From the NCBI RefSeq assembly GCF_002374315.1, contig NZ_NWUX01000002.1, forward strand, positions 363,730-427,729: DNA of 64,000 nucleotides, read 5' to 3'. Origin of the DNA: Vreelandella nigrificans. GTDB lineage: Bacteria; Pseudomonadota; Gammaproteobacteria; Pseudomonadales; Halomonadaceae. This document shows positions 1 through 8,526 of this stretch, piece by piece. Each line of letters opens with the position of its first letter. Within the stretch, counting starts at the first letter, position 1. The notes under the pieces were generated by a model. That model searched no databases. It saw nothing but the letters and a program-made list of their open reading frames with translations, and was not told where the DNA came from. A program made the translations under genes and the position numbers.

Positions 1-298
1 TTTTATGGGTATATTGGGTAGCGGAGTCGCCAGGCTCAACCGCTCGAGTAACGTAGGGGGTTCCCCCTGCGAGGCTTTGAGCAAGCTTGATCTTAAAATC
101 CGGGAAGCCTTTGGCGCCAAAGTTACGGCAGAAGCGATTGACCGTAGGCTCGCTGACGCTGGCCGCTTGGGCAAGGCTTGCGATGCTCAGGCTAGTTGCA
201 GCCGCCGGGTCTTCAAGAATAACGTTGGCGACTTTGCGTTCTGAGCGATTTAGCTCTTCCAAGCGTTCGCGTAAGCGGTCAAGCAGGTCATGCGCCAT
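1..298 (-). CDS. hexR: HexR-type transcriptional regulator (MurR/RpiR family), N-terminal part only
   Basis: The gene runs off the left edge, so only about 99 N-terminal residues are visible. They form the RpiR-type helix-turn-helix: [16 protein letters not shown], then [20 protein letters not shown], then [14 protein letters not shown], which is very close to HexR of pseudomonads and enterobacteria. HexR senses 2-keto-3-deoxy-6-phosphogluconate and represses Entner-Doudoroff and central carbon genes. The ATG at 298 has a GGAG site about 8 nt upstream, and the frame is closed by a stop just before it. The sugar-binding SIS domain should lie outside the window. Family is secure; the HexR assignment rests on N-terminal similarity only. 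Confidence 0.8.
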   Translation of the reverse strand, partial: MAHDLLDRLRERLEELNRSERKVANVILEDPAAATSLSIASLAQAASVSEPTVNRFCRNFGAKGFPDFKIKLAQSLAGGTPYVTRAVEPGDSATQYTHK

Positions 299-402
299 TA
301 AATAGACTCCATGTCAGTGGTCAGGGGTTGGTTGGGTGCCCACTCTTCGCACCACGTAAAGAACTCAGATGATTCTTCTGTGCTATCTTTTTGATTCATC
401 AT
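298..402 (-). CDS. Possible 34-residue leader ORF overlapping the hexR start
   Basis: A short frame opens with ATG-ATG (402 or 399) and ends in TAATG, its stop overlapping the hexR start codon by one base. The peptide is polar and acidic (starts [15 protein letters not shown], ends TTDMESI). There is no convincing ribosome binding site before it. The overlap would suit translational coupling, but it could also be chance. I do not recognise the peptide. Confidence 0.2.
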   Translation of the reverse strand: MMNQKDSTEESSEFFTWCEEWAPNQPLTTDMESI

Positions 403-716
403 AAATTTCTAGTTCATTACAACTTTCTGGTTCATTACAAAGGTACGGCCAATTTAATGTTTTAAAAGACAATGCTTTGACATGGGCAAGGGACGGATAG
501 GCGGTCCCAACATCATCAATCGTGACGGTAATCTTAACGTTAGCAAATTGCACGTGTGTTGTGCATGCCACTCATTATGCCCGACTCAGTGGTCTCTAGG
601 GCAAAAAACGAAGCCTTGGCTCTGGTTTTACGCGCTTCTAACGCATTATGAGGCACTGAACCACAGTGGCGCTTTGCCAATACCTGGCATTTGGCGGTTA
701 GCTTTAATCATTATCG
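403..716. other. Intergenic stretch without a recognisable gene
   Basis: This 314-nt region lies upstream of hexR and downstream of the aldehyde dehydrogenase. Apart from the 18-nt tandem repeat at 406-440 I see nothing with family resemblance. Short frames exist on both strands but have no start signal or recognisable product. The hexR promoter is probably here; no clear -35/-10 pair stood out. Confidence 0.5.
406..440. repeat. Tandem duplication of an 18-nt unit
   Basis: TTTCTAGTTCATTACAA (406-422) and TTTCTGGTTCATTACAA (424-440) differ by one base and follow each other at an 18-nt period. They lie in the gap between the aldehyde dehydrogenase stop and hexR. Seen directly; no function known. 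Confidence 0.75.
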
Positions 717-2072
717 TTAACCAAGCCCAAGTAGCTTCAATAACCAACGGCGGTAAGGAGGCCTGAGTAAGCGGCTAGTTGGTTTTTTGGCTTGATAGAA
801 GATACCGCGCAGATGGCTGAAACGCTCAAATCCATGGCGCCCGTGGTAGGTACCCATGCCACTTTCCCCAACGCCGCCAAAAGGGAGTGATGGCACTGCG
901 TGATGAAGCAGTGTTTCATTAAAGACGAGTGCTCCTGAGCGGGTCCGTTGGAGTAATGTAGATTGAAGTGTTTTGTCATTCGTGAATGCATAAAGCGCGA
1001 GTGGATGCGCGCGAGCATTTACATAGCCAATGGCATCGTCGAAGCTTTTAACGGCTATTACCGGTAGGCAGCGGCCAAAAATTTCTTCGCGCATGACCGC
1101 TAGGTCTTGAGTAGGGTCAATAATTAAGACAGGAGCGTGGGGGCCTGCGTCAATGATGCGGCAGCCATGATCACGCGCTTCATTGAGTAGGCTATCGATA
1201 CGCTGTTGATGACGCTCGCTAATAGCTGACGTTGCTTCTTTATCGTTAGGTCGCTGATGGGCTATGGCCTGGGTTAGTGCCTTTATCATCGCTTCTAAAG
1301 AGCGGCTTTCCACCAATACATAATCGGGTGCGATACAAGTTTGCCCAGCATTCATTCCTTTGCCAAATACAATGGCCGCGGCGGCGTGCTCTAAATCAGC
1401 ATCTGCAGCCACAATAGCAGGTGATTTGCCACCCAGCTCTAGGGTGACAGGCGTTAAATTAGCTGCCGCTGCCAGTGCAACTTTGCGGCCCACCTGGGTT
1501 GAACCCGTAAACAGCAGATGATCAAAAGGCAGGGCGCTAAATACTTCAGCCACATCTACGCCACCCTCTATAACGCTAAACTCCTCTTCAGTGAAGTATT
1601 GCGGAATGAGTTTGGCGAGCAGTGCGCTGGTGTGAGAGGCATACTCACTGGGTTTGAGCATCACCACATTACCGGCTGCAAAGGCATCTATCACAGGCAT
1701 TAATGCTAGGCTCCAGGGGTAGTTCCAAGGAGCCATTACACCGACAACGCCAAGTGGCTGAGGCGCAATACGCGCTTTGGCAGGTAACAAGCGCCAGGGC
1801 ATGCCTGCTCGTTGAGGGCGCATCCAGTGCCATAAGCGGCGCCGGGTATAAGTAATGGCTTGCAGCACAGCGCTAATTTCAGCCAGCCGTATCTCTGTTT
1901 CACTACGCTGGCCAAAGTCTGTTTGAATAGCTCGCACTATGTCGTGTTGATGGCGTTTGGTCATGCGGGCTAAGCGGCCTAGTCGCTCGCGTCGGATCGT
2001 CAGTGAGGGAAAAGGTGCCTGGGTAAAGGCATCCTGTTGAGCGTGAAAAATGCCGGTTAGATCGCGTTGCAT
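717..2072 (-). CDS. Aldehyde dehydrogenase, coniferyl-aldehyde dehydrogenase-like
   Basis: A 451-residue NAD(P)-dependent aldehyde dehydrogenase that oxidises aldehydes to acids in the cytoplasm. The Rossmann segment has APWNYPWSL near 114-122 and the FTGSTQVG nucleotide loop near 188-195. The general base is Glu212 (LELGGKSP) and the nucleophile is Cys246 (NAGQTCIAPD). Length and the CIAPDYVLV context fit the ALDH3-like group annotated as coniferyl aldehyde dehydrogenase. AAGGAG precedes the ATG by a good distance. The substrate cannot be read from sequence; no lignin-catabolism neighbours are present, so general aldehyde detoxification is as likely. Confidence 0.85.
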   Translation of the reverse strand: MQRDLTGIFHAQQDAFTQAPFPSLTIRRERLGRLARMTKRHQHDIVRAIQTDFGQRSETEIRLAEISAVLQAITYTRRRLWHWMRPQRAGMPWRLLPAKARIAPQPLGVVGVMAPWNYPWSLALMPVIDAFAAGNVVMLKPSEYASHTSALLAKLIPQYFTEEEFSVIEGGVDVAEVFSALPFDHLLFTGSTQVGRKVALAAAANLTPVTLELGGKSPAIVAADADLEHAAAAIVFGKGMNAGQTCIAPDYVLVESRSLEAMIKALTQAIAHQRPNDKEATSAISERHQQRIDSLLNEARDHGCRIIDAGPHAPVLIIDPTQDLAVMREEIFGRCLPVIAVKSFDDAIGYVNARAHPLALYAFTNDKTLQSTLLQRTRSGALVFNETLLHHAVPSLPFGGVGESGMGTYHGRHGFERFSHLRGIFYQAKKPTSRLLRPPYRRWLLKLLGLG

Positions 2073-2221
2073 GGTTTCTCCTTGATAAACGCATGATGAA
2101 TGGTACGCCGCGAGAAATACCTAACTAATAGCGTAGTTACCATCGTTGAGCGTTAGTGGTAATGGTAGAGTGGTGCGCTATTAATTACCGGTTGTTTTAG
2201 CTGACGCCCTTGAGAGACGCC

Positions 2222-3370
2222 ATGCCTTCACGCTCGCTATCACACGCTATTCTACCTGCCATTGAGGCAGTCGCGGCAAGCCAATGGGACGCGTTGGTAA
2301 GTAAAGAGCATCCATTTTTGCGTCACGCCTTTTTACAGGCGCTGGAGAGCAGCGGCTCAGTGAGTAGCAAGAGCGGCTGGGAACCATGTCACCTGAGCGT
2401 TTGGCAGGCAGGGCGATTAGTGGGGGCGCTGCCCATGTACCGCAAACACCACTCTTACGGTGAATATGTGTTTGACTGGGGCTGGGCAGAGGCATTGGAG
2501 CGTGTAGGTGGGGACTATTACCCCAAGGCGCTAAGTGCAATCCCATTCACACCGGTTCCTGGGCCGCGTAGTCTGATAGCCGCGGATGTAGATGCTGACG
2601 AGGTGCGCGCGCAACTTGCTTCAGCTTGGCAAGTGCAGTGTGCTGAGCGCTCGCTATCCAGCTGGCATCTGCTATTTGCTGAAGAGCAGGAAGTAGCTGC
2701 ATGGCGGCACCAGTTTCCTGGCCTGATTGCCCGAGAGGGGGTGCAGTTCCAGTGGCGTGATCGTGGTTTTAAAGACTTTGATGGTTTCTTGGCAAGCCTT
2801 ACCTCTAAGCGCCGCAAAATGATCAAACGGGAGCGCCGCTTGGTTGCTGAGCAAGGGATCATCATGCGTCTTTTAGAGGGTGGCGAGATAACACAAGCGG
2901 CAATGGCGCATTTTTATCGCTGCTATACCATTACCTATCATGAGCGAGGCAGGTCCCCGTACCTAAACCGAGAATTTTTTGAGCGCTTGCGCCAGACCAT
3001 GCCTGAAGCACTGGTATTGGTGCAGGCCCTCCTGGATGATCAGCCAGTAGCGGCAGCGCTCTACTTTCGGAGTGAGACCGCGCTCTATGGCCGTTATTGG
3101 GGCAGTGAGGTGGTGGCTGATTGCCTGCATTTTGAGGCCTGTTACTACCAAGGTATTGAGTACTGCTTAGCCCGGGGATTAACGCTGTTTGACCCTGGTA
3201 CACAGGGGGAACATAAACTGGTTCGTGGGTTTGCACCTCAGCGCGTGTGCTCGTTGCATTACGTAGCCCACCCAGGTTTGGCGGCAGCTGTTACACAATT
3301 CTGTGAGCAAGAAGCGGTACACGTCAATGCGTACCGCCTGGGGGCCAAAAAGGCGTTGCCCTTTAAGTAA
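2222..3370 (+). CDS. GNAT-superfamily acyltransferase, FemAB-like (DUF482/PF04339)
   Basis: A 382-residue soluble protein resembling the PF04339 group (peptidogalycan biosynthesis/recognition), a double-GNAT fold related to FemAB and leucyl/phenylalanyl transferases. Typical segments are FLRHAFLQALESSGSV near the N-terminus, SKRRKMIKRERR in the middle, and the C-terminal LTLFDPGTQGEHKLVRGFAP, which is the most diagnostic. I prefer ATG 2222, which has GAGAG just upstream, over an in-frame TTG at 2210. Substrate and role are unknown. It sits alone between a divergent aldehyde dehydrogenase and ftsB. Confidence 0.8.
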   Translation: MPSRSLSHAILPAIEAVAASQWDALVSKEHPFLRHAFLQALESSGSVSSKSGWEPCHLSVWQAGRLVGALPMYRKHHSYGEYVFDWGWAEALERVGGDYYPKALSAIPFTPVPGPRSLIAADVDADEVRAQLASAWQVQCAERSLSSWHLLFAEEQEVAAWRHQFPGLIAREGVQFQWRDRGFKDFDGFLASLTSKRRKMIKRERRLVAEQGIIMRLLEGGEITQAAMAHFYRCYTITYHERGRSPYLNREFFERLRQTMPEALVLVQALLDDQPVAAALYFRSETALYGRYWGSEVVADCLHFEACYYQGIEYCLARGLTLFDPGTQGEHKLVRGFAPQRVCSLHYVAHPGLAAAVTQFCEQEAVHVNAYRLGAKKALPFK

Positions 3371-3502
3371 TTTACGTGGCGATGAATGCAGGTTTAAGGT
3401 TACTTATCTGTTATTAAAGTTAAAGTAGCGGAGTGGCTCGCTGGGCATGCCTCCTTAATGGCATAATGCGCGCCGTTTACGCTGTCAACAAGGAACTCGG
3501 TG

Positions 3503-3856
3503 ATGCATAAATGGCTAGTGGTTGCGCTGCTTGCCGTGTTGGGGCTTCTTCAGTACCAACTATGGTTAGGCAATGGTGGGTGGCAGGATCTTCAATTGGT
3601 AGAAGAGCGTGTTGCCGTGCAAGAGGCTGCCAATGTGCCACTGCGTGATCGAAATGCACGCCTAGCGGCAGAAGTCACCGATCTTAAAACCGGCCTAGAT
3701 GCTATCGAAGAGCGCGCCCGCAGTGATATGGGTATGGTGCGTAGCGATGAGCAATTTTTCTGGGTGCCAGGTGTTGCAATTGAAACAGAACTCATTGGTC
3801 TTAATGCGGGGTTAGTGGTGCAGTCAGGCCGAACTAATGAAAGGGCGGAACAATGA
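3503..3856 (+). CDS. ftsB: Cell division protein FtsB
   Basis: A 117-residue bitopic inner-membrane protein. One N-terminal transmembrane helix (about residues 4-19) is followed by a periplasmic coiled coil (VEERVAVQEAANVPLRDRN onward) and the conserved EERARSDMGMVRSDEQFFW block. It forms the FtsQLB complex that activates septal wall synthesis. ATG 3503 has AAGGA 8 nt upstream; an in-frame GTG lies one codon earlier. Its stop overlaps the ispD start (ATGA), the usual gammaproteobacterial pairing. It is slightly longer than E. coli FtsB at the C-terminus. Confidence 0.92.
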   Translation: MHKWLVVALLAVLGLLQYQLWLGNGGWQDLQLVEERVAVQEAANVPLRDRNARLAAEVTDLKTGLDAIEERARSDMGMVRSDEQFFWVPGVAIETELIGLNAGLVVQSGRTNERAEQ

Positions 3857-4566
3857 GCGACTCACTGTGGCTGATTGTTCCGGCTGCGGGCCAAGGTAAA
3901 CGCATGGGGGCTGATAAACCCAAGCAGTACCTCGAAATTGCTGAGCAATCGATTCTTACGCATACTCTCCAGCGCCTATACGCGGCTTTTCCACAAGCAC
4001 AGCTAGTCCTCTGCCTAGACAACGACGACCAGTGGTTTAATCCAGCCTGGGTGCCTTTCCCCCACTGGCAGCGCGTTACCGGGGGCGTCGAGCGTATGGG
4101 TAGTGTATTAAATGCCTTGCAGGCAATGCCAGCGCAAGCCGCAGATGTCGTGATGGTGCACGACGTGGCGAGGCCTTGTGTTACCCCAGAAGATTTACGA
4201 GCCCTTTATCAGGCGGCCAGTGAGCATCCTGATGGCGCGCTACTGGCCATGCCGGTGGCTGATACCATGAAACGCGCTTCCGTCGACCAGCTGAGTGTGG
4301 CAACCGTGCCTCGGGATGGCTTATGGCACGCTTTAACGCCTCAGGGATTTCGTTATGCACTTTTGCGCGAAGCCCTCGAATACGCTGTTGATAATGGCTG
4401 TATCGTCACCGATGAGGCGTCCGCTGTTGAAGCATTGGGTAGAACCCCGCTCTTAGTGAGTGGGCGTAGAGATAATGTAAAAGTCACCCACCCCGGCGAT
4501 CTCGCCCTTGCCAGCGCGATTATGGCATCACAAGTGGCCTGTGTATCTGAAAGGATATGTACCTGA
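3853..4566 (+). CDS. ispD: 2-C-methyl-D-erythritol 4-phosphate cytidylyltransferase
   Basis: IspD (237 aa) joins CTP and methylerythritol phosphate in the MEP isoprenoid pathway. The N-terminal nucleotide-binding loop is PAAGQGKRMGADKPKQYL. GGVERMGSVLNAL, VHDVARPCVTPED and TPQGFRYALL are family signatures, and the C-terminal VTDEASAVEALG and GRRDNVKVTHPGDLALA motifs are present. Its start overlaps the ftsB stop by 4 nt and ispF follows after a short gap, so ftsB-ispD-ispF-truD should be one transcript. Confidence 0.96.
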   Translation: MSDSLWLIVPAAGQGKRMGADKPKQYLEIAEQSILTHTLQRLYAAFPQAQLVLCLDNDDQWFNPAWVPFPHWQRVTGGVERMGSVLNALQAMPAQAADVVMVHDVARPCVTPEDLRALYQAASEHPDGALLAMPVADTMKRASVDQLSVATVPRDGLWHALTPQGFRYALLREALEYAVDNGCIVTDEASAVEALGRTPLLVSGRRDNVKVTHPGDLALASAIMASQVACVSERICT

Positions 4567-4578
4567 AAGGAGTTGCTA

Positions 4579-5067
4579 ATGCGAATAGGGCATGGATTTG
4601 ATGTACACCGTTTTGGGCCTGGTGACCATTTAATGATTGGCGGTGTAAAGCTGCCGTTTGAGCACGGTTTTGTGGCCCACTCCGATGGTGATGTGTTGTT
4701 GCATACAGTCAGTGATGCACTGCTCGGCGCCTGTGCGCTAGGCGATATTGGACACCACTTTCCTGATACTGATGCTGCATGGAAAGGCGCTGATAGTCGG
4801 GACCTGCTACGTCGCGTGGTAAAGCTTGTGCGTGATGCAGGCTATGGGGTGGTTAACCTGGATGCCACTATTATGGCCCAGGCGCCTAAAATGGCGCCAC
4901 ATACTGACGCTATGCGAGCGGTGATTGCCGAAGACATGGGCGTAAGCATTGGGCAGGTGAATGTGAAAGCCACCACTACCGAGCGGCTTGGGTTTACCGG
5001 GCGTGGTGAGGGGATTGCTGCTGAAGCTGTCGTACTAGTTGATCGGCTAGAGGTTTTGAATGCTTAA
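4579..5067 (+). CDS. ispF: 2-C-methyl-D-erythritol 2,4-cyclodiphosphate synthase
   Basis: IspF (162 aa) catalyses the cyclisation step of the MEP pathway. The metal-binding GHGFDVHRF lies at the N-terminus. [29 protein letters not shown] and the C-terminal [20 protein letters not shown] are all intact. ATG 4579 is preceded by a strong AAAGGAG; an in-frame TTG two codons upstream sits inside that site and is rejected. The stop overlaps the truD start. Confidence 0.96.
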   Translation: MRIGHGFDVHRFGPGDHLMIGGVKLPFEHGFVAHSDGDVLLHTVSDALLGACALGDIGHHFPDTDAAWKGADSRDLLRRVVKLVRDAGYGVVNLDATIMAQAPKMAPHTDAMRAVIAEDMGVSIGQVNVKATTTERLGFTGRGEGIAAEAVVLVDRLEVLNA

Positions 5068-6100
5068 TTTACCATCGTGGCAGCGCTTGCTGGATGGTCA
5101 GCTAGGGGCACCTAAACCTGGCAGCTACCGCGCTCAGCCAGAAGATTTCATTGTTGACGAACAGTTGGATTTTACCCCTGAAGCCCATGGGGAGCACTTA
5201 TGGCTACGGCTTGAAAAGCGAGATCAAACCACGTTAGATGTGGTGAAAAGCGTAAGCCGGATATGTGGCGTGACACCTAGGGATATTGGCTATTCAGGAA
5301 TGAAAGATCGCGTAGCGGTTACTCGTCAATGGCTAAGCGTTCACCTACCGGGGCGTGATGCGCCAGCAGAGTTAGCGGCCTCGTTAGCGATCCTTGGTAT
5401 CACCGTTTTAGAGCAGGCCCGCCATCCTAGGAAGCTGAAAAGAGGTGTGCATCGTACTAACCACTTCACGTTAAAGTTGAGCGGCGAAGCCGTGCAATCC
5501 GATGACTTTGAGCAGCGTTGGCAAGCGCTGTGTAGCTCTGGTGTGGCAAACTACTTTGGTCCCCAGCGGTTTGGCCCTGGTGGGCGCAACTTGCAGCGTG
5601 CGGAAGCGCTGCTCGCTAAGGGATGGCGCAAGCGTGATGATCGTCAGGGGATGATGTTATCGACCGCGCGAAGCTTCTTGTTTAACGAATTATTGAGTGC
5701 TCGTCTTAAGGATGGCACATGGTGCCAGCCCTTGGCGGGTGACACATTAATGCTCGACGGCACCCAAAGTGTGTTTAGCATTGATGAGGTTGATGATAAC
5801 TTAGTTACCCGTGCTGGTGAGTTAGACCTTCACCCCACGGGCGTGCTTTGGGGCGTTGGCCACAGAGCAGAAAAGCAAATAGCCGTTTATGAATCACAGC
5901 TGCAGCAACAACACCCCAATCTTTGTGAAGGGTTAGAAAAGAGCGGTGTTAAGCGTGCTCAGCGGGCGCTGAGGGTCAAGCTGGTGGCTCCCCAGCTTAT
6001 TAGAGAGCAAAATGCCGTGCAGCTCTCATTCGCGCTACCGCGGGGGAGTTTTGCCACGGCCGTGGTAAGTGAGCTGATTGATCATCCCGATTTTGTTTAA
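5060..6100 (+). CDS. truD: tRNA pseudouridine(13) synthase
   Basis: TruD (346 aa) makes pseudouridine 13 in tRNA-Glu. The catalytic aspartate is Asp83 in [39 protein letters not shown] and the inserted domain with LARSF-like [14 protein letters not shown] match the family, as does the length. The ATG at 5060 overlaps the end of ispF by 8 nt. It is translationally linked to ispF, as in other gammaproteobacteria. Confidence 0.95.
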   Translation: MLNLPSWQRLLDGQLGAPKPGSYRAQPEDFIVDEQLDFTPEAHGEHLWLRLEKRDQTTLDVVKSVSRICGVTPRDIGYSGMKDRVAVTRQWLSVHLPGRDAPAELAASLAILGITVLEQARHPRKLKRGVHRTNHFTLKLSGEAVQSDDFEQRWQALCSSGVANYFGPQRFGPGGRNLQRAEALLAKGWRKRDDRQGMMLSTARSFLFNELLSARLKDGTWCQPLAGDTLMLDGTQSVFSIDEVDDNLVTRAGELDLHPTGVLWGVGHRAEKQIAVYESQLQQQHPNLCEGLEKSGVKRAQRALRVKLVAPQLIREQNAVQLSFALPRGSFATAVVSELIDHPDFV

Positions 6101-6150
6101 CGAGTGCCAGCAGGGCATATCTAAATACGGTTTATCTCAAGGAGACGCTA

Positions 6151-6897
6151 ATGCGGCGATTGCTGCTTTCCAACGATGATGGAGTCCATGCGCCGGGCCT
6201 ACGGGCATTGCATGATGCGTTGGCGGCTCATGCAAACCTGCGTGTAGTGGCCCCTGACCGTGACCGCAGCGGCGCTAGTAATTCGCTTACACTTTCGCGG
6301 CCACTCTCACTAACCGCCTTGGATAATGGCTTTTACAGCGTTGATGGCACGCCTGCTGACTGCGTCTACCTAGGTGTTAACGGTGTTTGGAACGAGCGTC
6401 CTGATCTGGTTATTTCGGGTATTAACCACGGTAGCAACCTTGGTGATGATGTGCTCTATTCCGGCACAGTGGCAGCGGCGATGGAAGGGCGTAATTTAGG
6501 CATGACCGCTATTGCCATGTCGTTGTGCGGTGAGCGCTATTTTGCTACTGCGGCTAAAGTGGCGGCCAGCTTGATTGGCGCTGCCGAACAGCTGTCGCTG
6601 CCGCCGCGCACGCTATTAAATGTAAATGTTCCAGATGTGCCGTGGGAAGAAATTAAAGGCGTTAAAGTGACTCGTTTGGGCTATCGTGGGCCAGCAGAGA
6701 AACCGGTGCCAGTGAAGGATCCGCGTGGGCGCACCCGTTACTGGATAGCGCCAGTGGCTGCGAACGCTGACGATGGTGAAGACACCGACTTTGCAGCCAT
6801 TGAAGCAGGGTACGTATCAATTACGCCATTACAGACTGACCTAACGCGCCACCCGGCACGCAGCGATGTACAGGATTGGTTGGATGCTTTTGCCTGA
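6151..6897 (+). CDS. surE: 5'/3'-nucleotidase SurE
   Basis: SurE (248 aa) is a metal-dependent nucleoside monophosphate phosphatase linked to stationary-phase survival. The N-terminal [13 protein letters not shown] holds the paired aspartates that bind the metal. [15 protein letters not shown] and [22 protein letters not shown] are diagnostic. The start has AAGGAG (in tctcaaggagacgcta) at good spacing. The pcm frame begins inside its last codons, so both are co-translated. Confidence 0.96.
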   Translation: MRRLLLSNDDGVHAPGLRALHDALAAHANLRVVAPDRDRSGASNSLTLSRPLSLTALDNGFYSVDGTPADCVYLGVNGVWNERPDLVISGINHGSNLGDDVLYSGTVAAAMEGRNLGMTAIAMSLCGERYFATAAKVAASLIGAAEQLSLPPRTLLNVNVPDVPWEEIKGVKVTRLGYRGPAEKPVPVKDPRGRTRYWIAPVAANADDGEDTDFAAIEAGYVSITPLQTDLTRHPARSDVQDWLDAFA

Positions 6898-7561
6898 GCT
6901 ATCACCGGTTGAGCTTCGCGGGCGAGGGATGACCTCTCAGCGTACTCGAGACCGTATGGTTGAGCGGCTTGTTCAGCAGGGTATCCGTGATACCCGGGTG
7001 TTGGAGGTGATGGCCAGTGAGCCAAGGCACCTGTTTGTTGATGAGGCGCTGGCCCACCACGCCTATGAAGATACCGCGCTGCCGATAGGTTTTGGTCAGA
7101 CGCTATCGCAACCGCTTACGGTTGCGCGAATGACGGAGCTAGTGCTGCGTTCACAGCCACGCCATGTGCTCGAGGTAGGCACCGGCTCTGGCTATCAAAC
7201 GCTTATTTTATCGCGCTTAGTTGCCTCGCTATACTCCATAGAGCGTATTTATGCCCTACACGAGCGTGCTGCTGAACGGTTATGGAGGCTTGATGCAGCG
7301 GCAACTCTGACGGTAGCGGACGGTGGTGATGGTTGGCCAGAGGTTGCTCCCTTTGACGTTATTTTACTGACAGCCTGTGCGCAAACACTGCCAGAAGCCT
7401 TGCTTGAGCAGCTCAGTCGTGACGGCGTGTTGATAGCCCCCTTAGAAGAGCCTGATGGCAGCCAGTGGCTTACCCAGATAAAGCGCGTGGGTGGTGCTTT
7501 CGAAAAGCGGCGGCTCGAACCCGTGCGTTTTGTACCCCTTTTGCAAGGAGTGGTGGATTGA
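6884..7561 (+). CDS. pcm: Protein-L-isoaspartate O-methyltransferase
   Basis: Pcm (225 aa) repairs isoaspartyl residues in ageing proteins using S-adenosylmethionine. [13 protein letters not shown] opens the domain, [16 protein letters not shown] and [17 protein letters not shown] form the SAM-binding core, and the tail LEPVRFVPL is typical. I chose ATG 6884, overlapping surE; an internal ATG at 6929 (MTSQRTR...) would give a more standard N-terminus and cannot be excluded. SurE and Pcm are a classic co-encoded pair upstream of nlpD-rpoS. Confidence 0.93.
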   Translation: MLLPELSPVELRGRGMTSQRTRDRMVERLVQQGIRDTRVLEVMASEPRHLFVDEALAHHAYEDTALPIGFGQTLSQPLTVARMTELVLRSQPRHVLEVGTGSGYQTLILSRLVASLYSIERIYALHERAAERLWRLDAAATLTVADGGDGWPEVAPFDVILLTACAQTLPEALLEQLSRDGVLIAPLEEPDGSQWLTQIKRVGGAFEKRRLEPVRFVPLLQGVVD

Positions 7562-8487
7562 AGCGTCGATCTTTAGGTCTGTTTTTAAAAGGCGCCGGTA
7601 TGGGGGCTGCTGATGCGGTACCGGGCGTTTCAGGCGGCACCATCGCCTTCATTACGGGTATCTATGAAGAGCTTATCAATACCATTAAGCAGTTTGGCCC
7701 TAGCGTGCTTGTGGCTTGGCAAAACAAAGGTGTGGCTGGTGTTAGCCAGCACTTAAATTTAGCATTTTTGATTCCGCTTCTTTTAGGAGTGGCGGTAAGT
7801 CTGGTCAGTGTGGCCCATTTGGCACTCTGGCTTATGGAAGTGTACCCCCTGCTGCTGGATGGTTTCTTTTTTGGCTTAGTAGCGGCCTCAGCATTAGTGG
7901 TGGGCAAGGCTGGGCATGGCTGGAAAATCTGGTACCTGTTTCCTCTAGCGGTTGGTTTGCTTTTAGCGCAAGCCTTACCGGGCATGATGCCGCTGGTTTT
8001 GTTAGTCGGAAACGAGGCGTTGGTTGTCATGTTGGCAGGTGCTATTGCGATTAGCGCCATGCTTCTGCCAGGTGTTTCTGGTAGCTTTTTATTGCTCACG
8101 ATGGGACTCTACGGCACCATCATGGGCGCTATCCGCAGCTTCGATATCGGTATTATTGTTTTGTTTGGCATGGGATGTGTGATTGGCTTGGCACTTTTTT
8201 CCCGCTTGCTATCGTGGTTACTGCGTCGTCATCACGACTCCACGTTACAGTTGCTGCTGGGCTTTATTGTTGGCTCGTTACCGGTTCTCTGGCCCTGGAG
8301 AGAGCTGTTACGCTACCAAATCGGGCCTGAAGGGCAAATGATACCGTTAGCCTATCGTTATCTATTACCAAATGATTACGCCGTACTAACTGGGGCATCG
8401 GCACAAGTAGCGGGTGTGGTTGCACTTATGGCTGGTGGTGTGCTGCTGGTGGTGTTACTTAACCGTCACGCAGCGAGCACCGTTTAG
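7558..8487 (+). CDS. DUF368 membrane protein, probable undecaprenyl-phosphate translocase
   Basis: A 309-residue polytopic membrane protein opening with LKGAGMGAADAVPGVSGGTIAFITGIYEEL, the hallmark of DUF368 (the long motif is split across about residues 9-38). A second copy of the loop, AISAMLLPGVSGSFLLLTMGLY, lies in the middle, giving an inverted-repeat look. Members of this family have been reported as polyprenyl-phosphate (C55-P) recycling transporters. The start is a TTG at 7558 overlapping the pcm stop (TTGA), backed by AAGGAG 7 nt upstream. Its position between pcm and nlpD is an insertion relative to E. coli. Confidence 0.85.
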   Translation: MKRRSLGLFLKGAGMGAADAVPGVSGGTIAFITGIYEELINTIKQFGPSVLVAWQNKGVAGVSQHLNLAFLIPLLLGVAVSLVSVAHLALWLMEVYPLLLDGFFFGLVAASALVVGKAGHGWKIWYLFPLAVGLLLAQALPGMMPLVLLVGNEALVVMLAGAIAISAMLLPGVSGSFLLLTMGLYGTIMGAIRSFDIGIIVLFGMGCVIGLALFSRLLSWLLRRHHDSTLQLLLGFIVGSLPVLWPWRELLRYQIGPEGQMIPLAYRYLLPNDYAVLTGASAQVAGVVALMAGGVLLVVLLNRHAASTV

Positions 8488-8526
8488 CAGATCACATGCG
8501 CGGCGTTGAAAAGGAGCAGGGTTTGT

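Noticed and set aside
482..766. A 94-codon frame on the plus strand downstream of hexR
   Set aside because: It overlaps the end of the aldehyde dehydrogenase gene, has no ribosome binding site and no family-like pattern.
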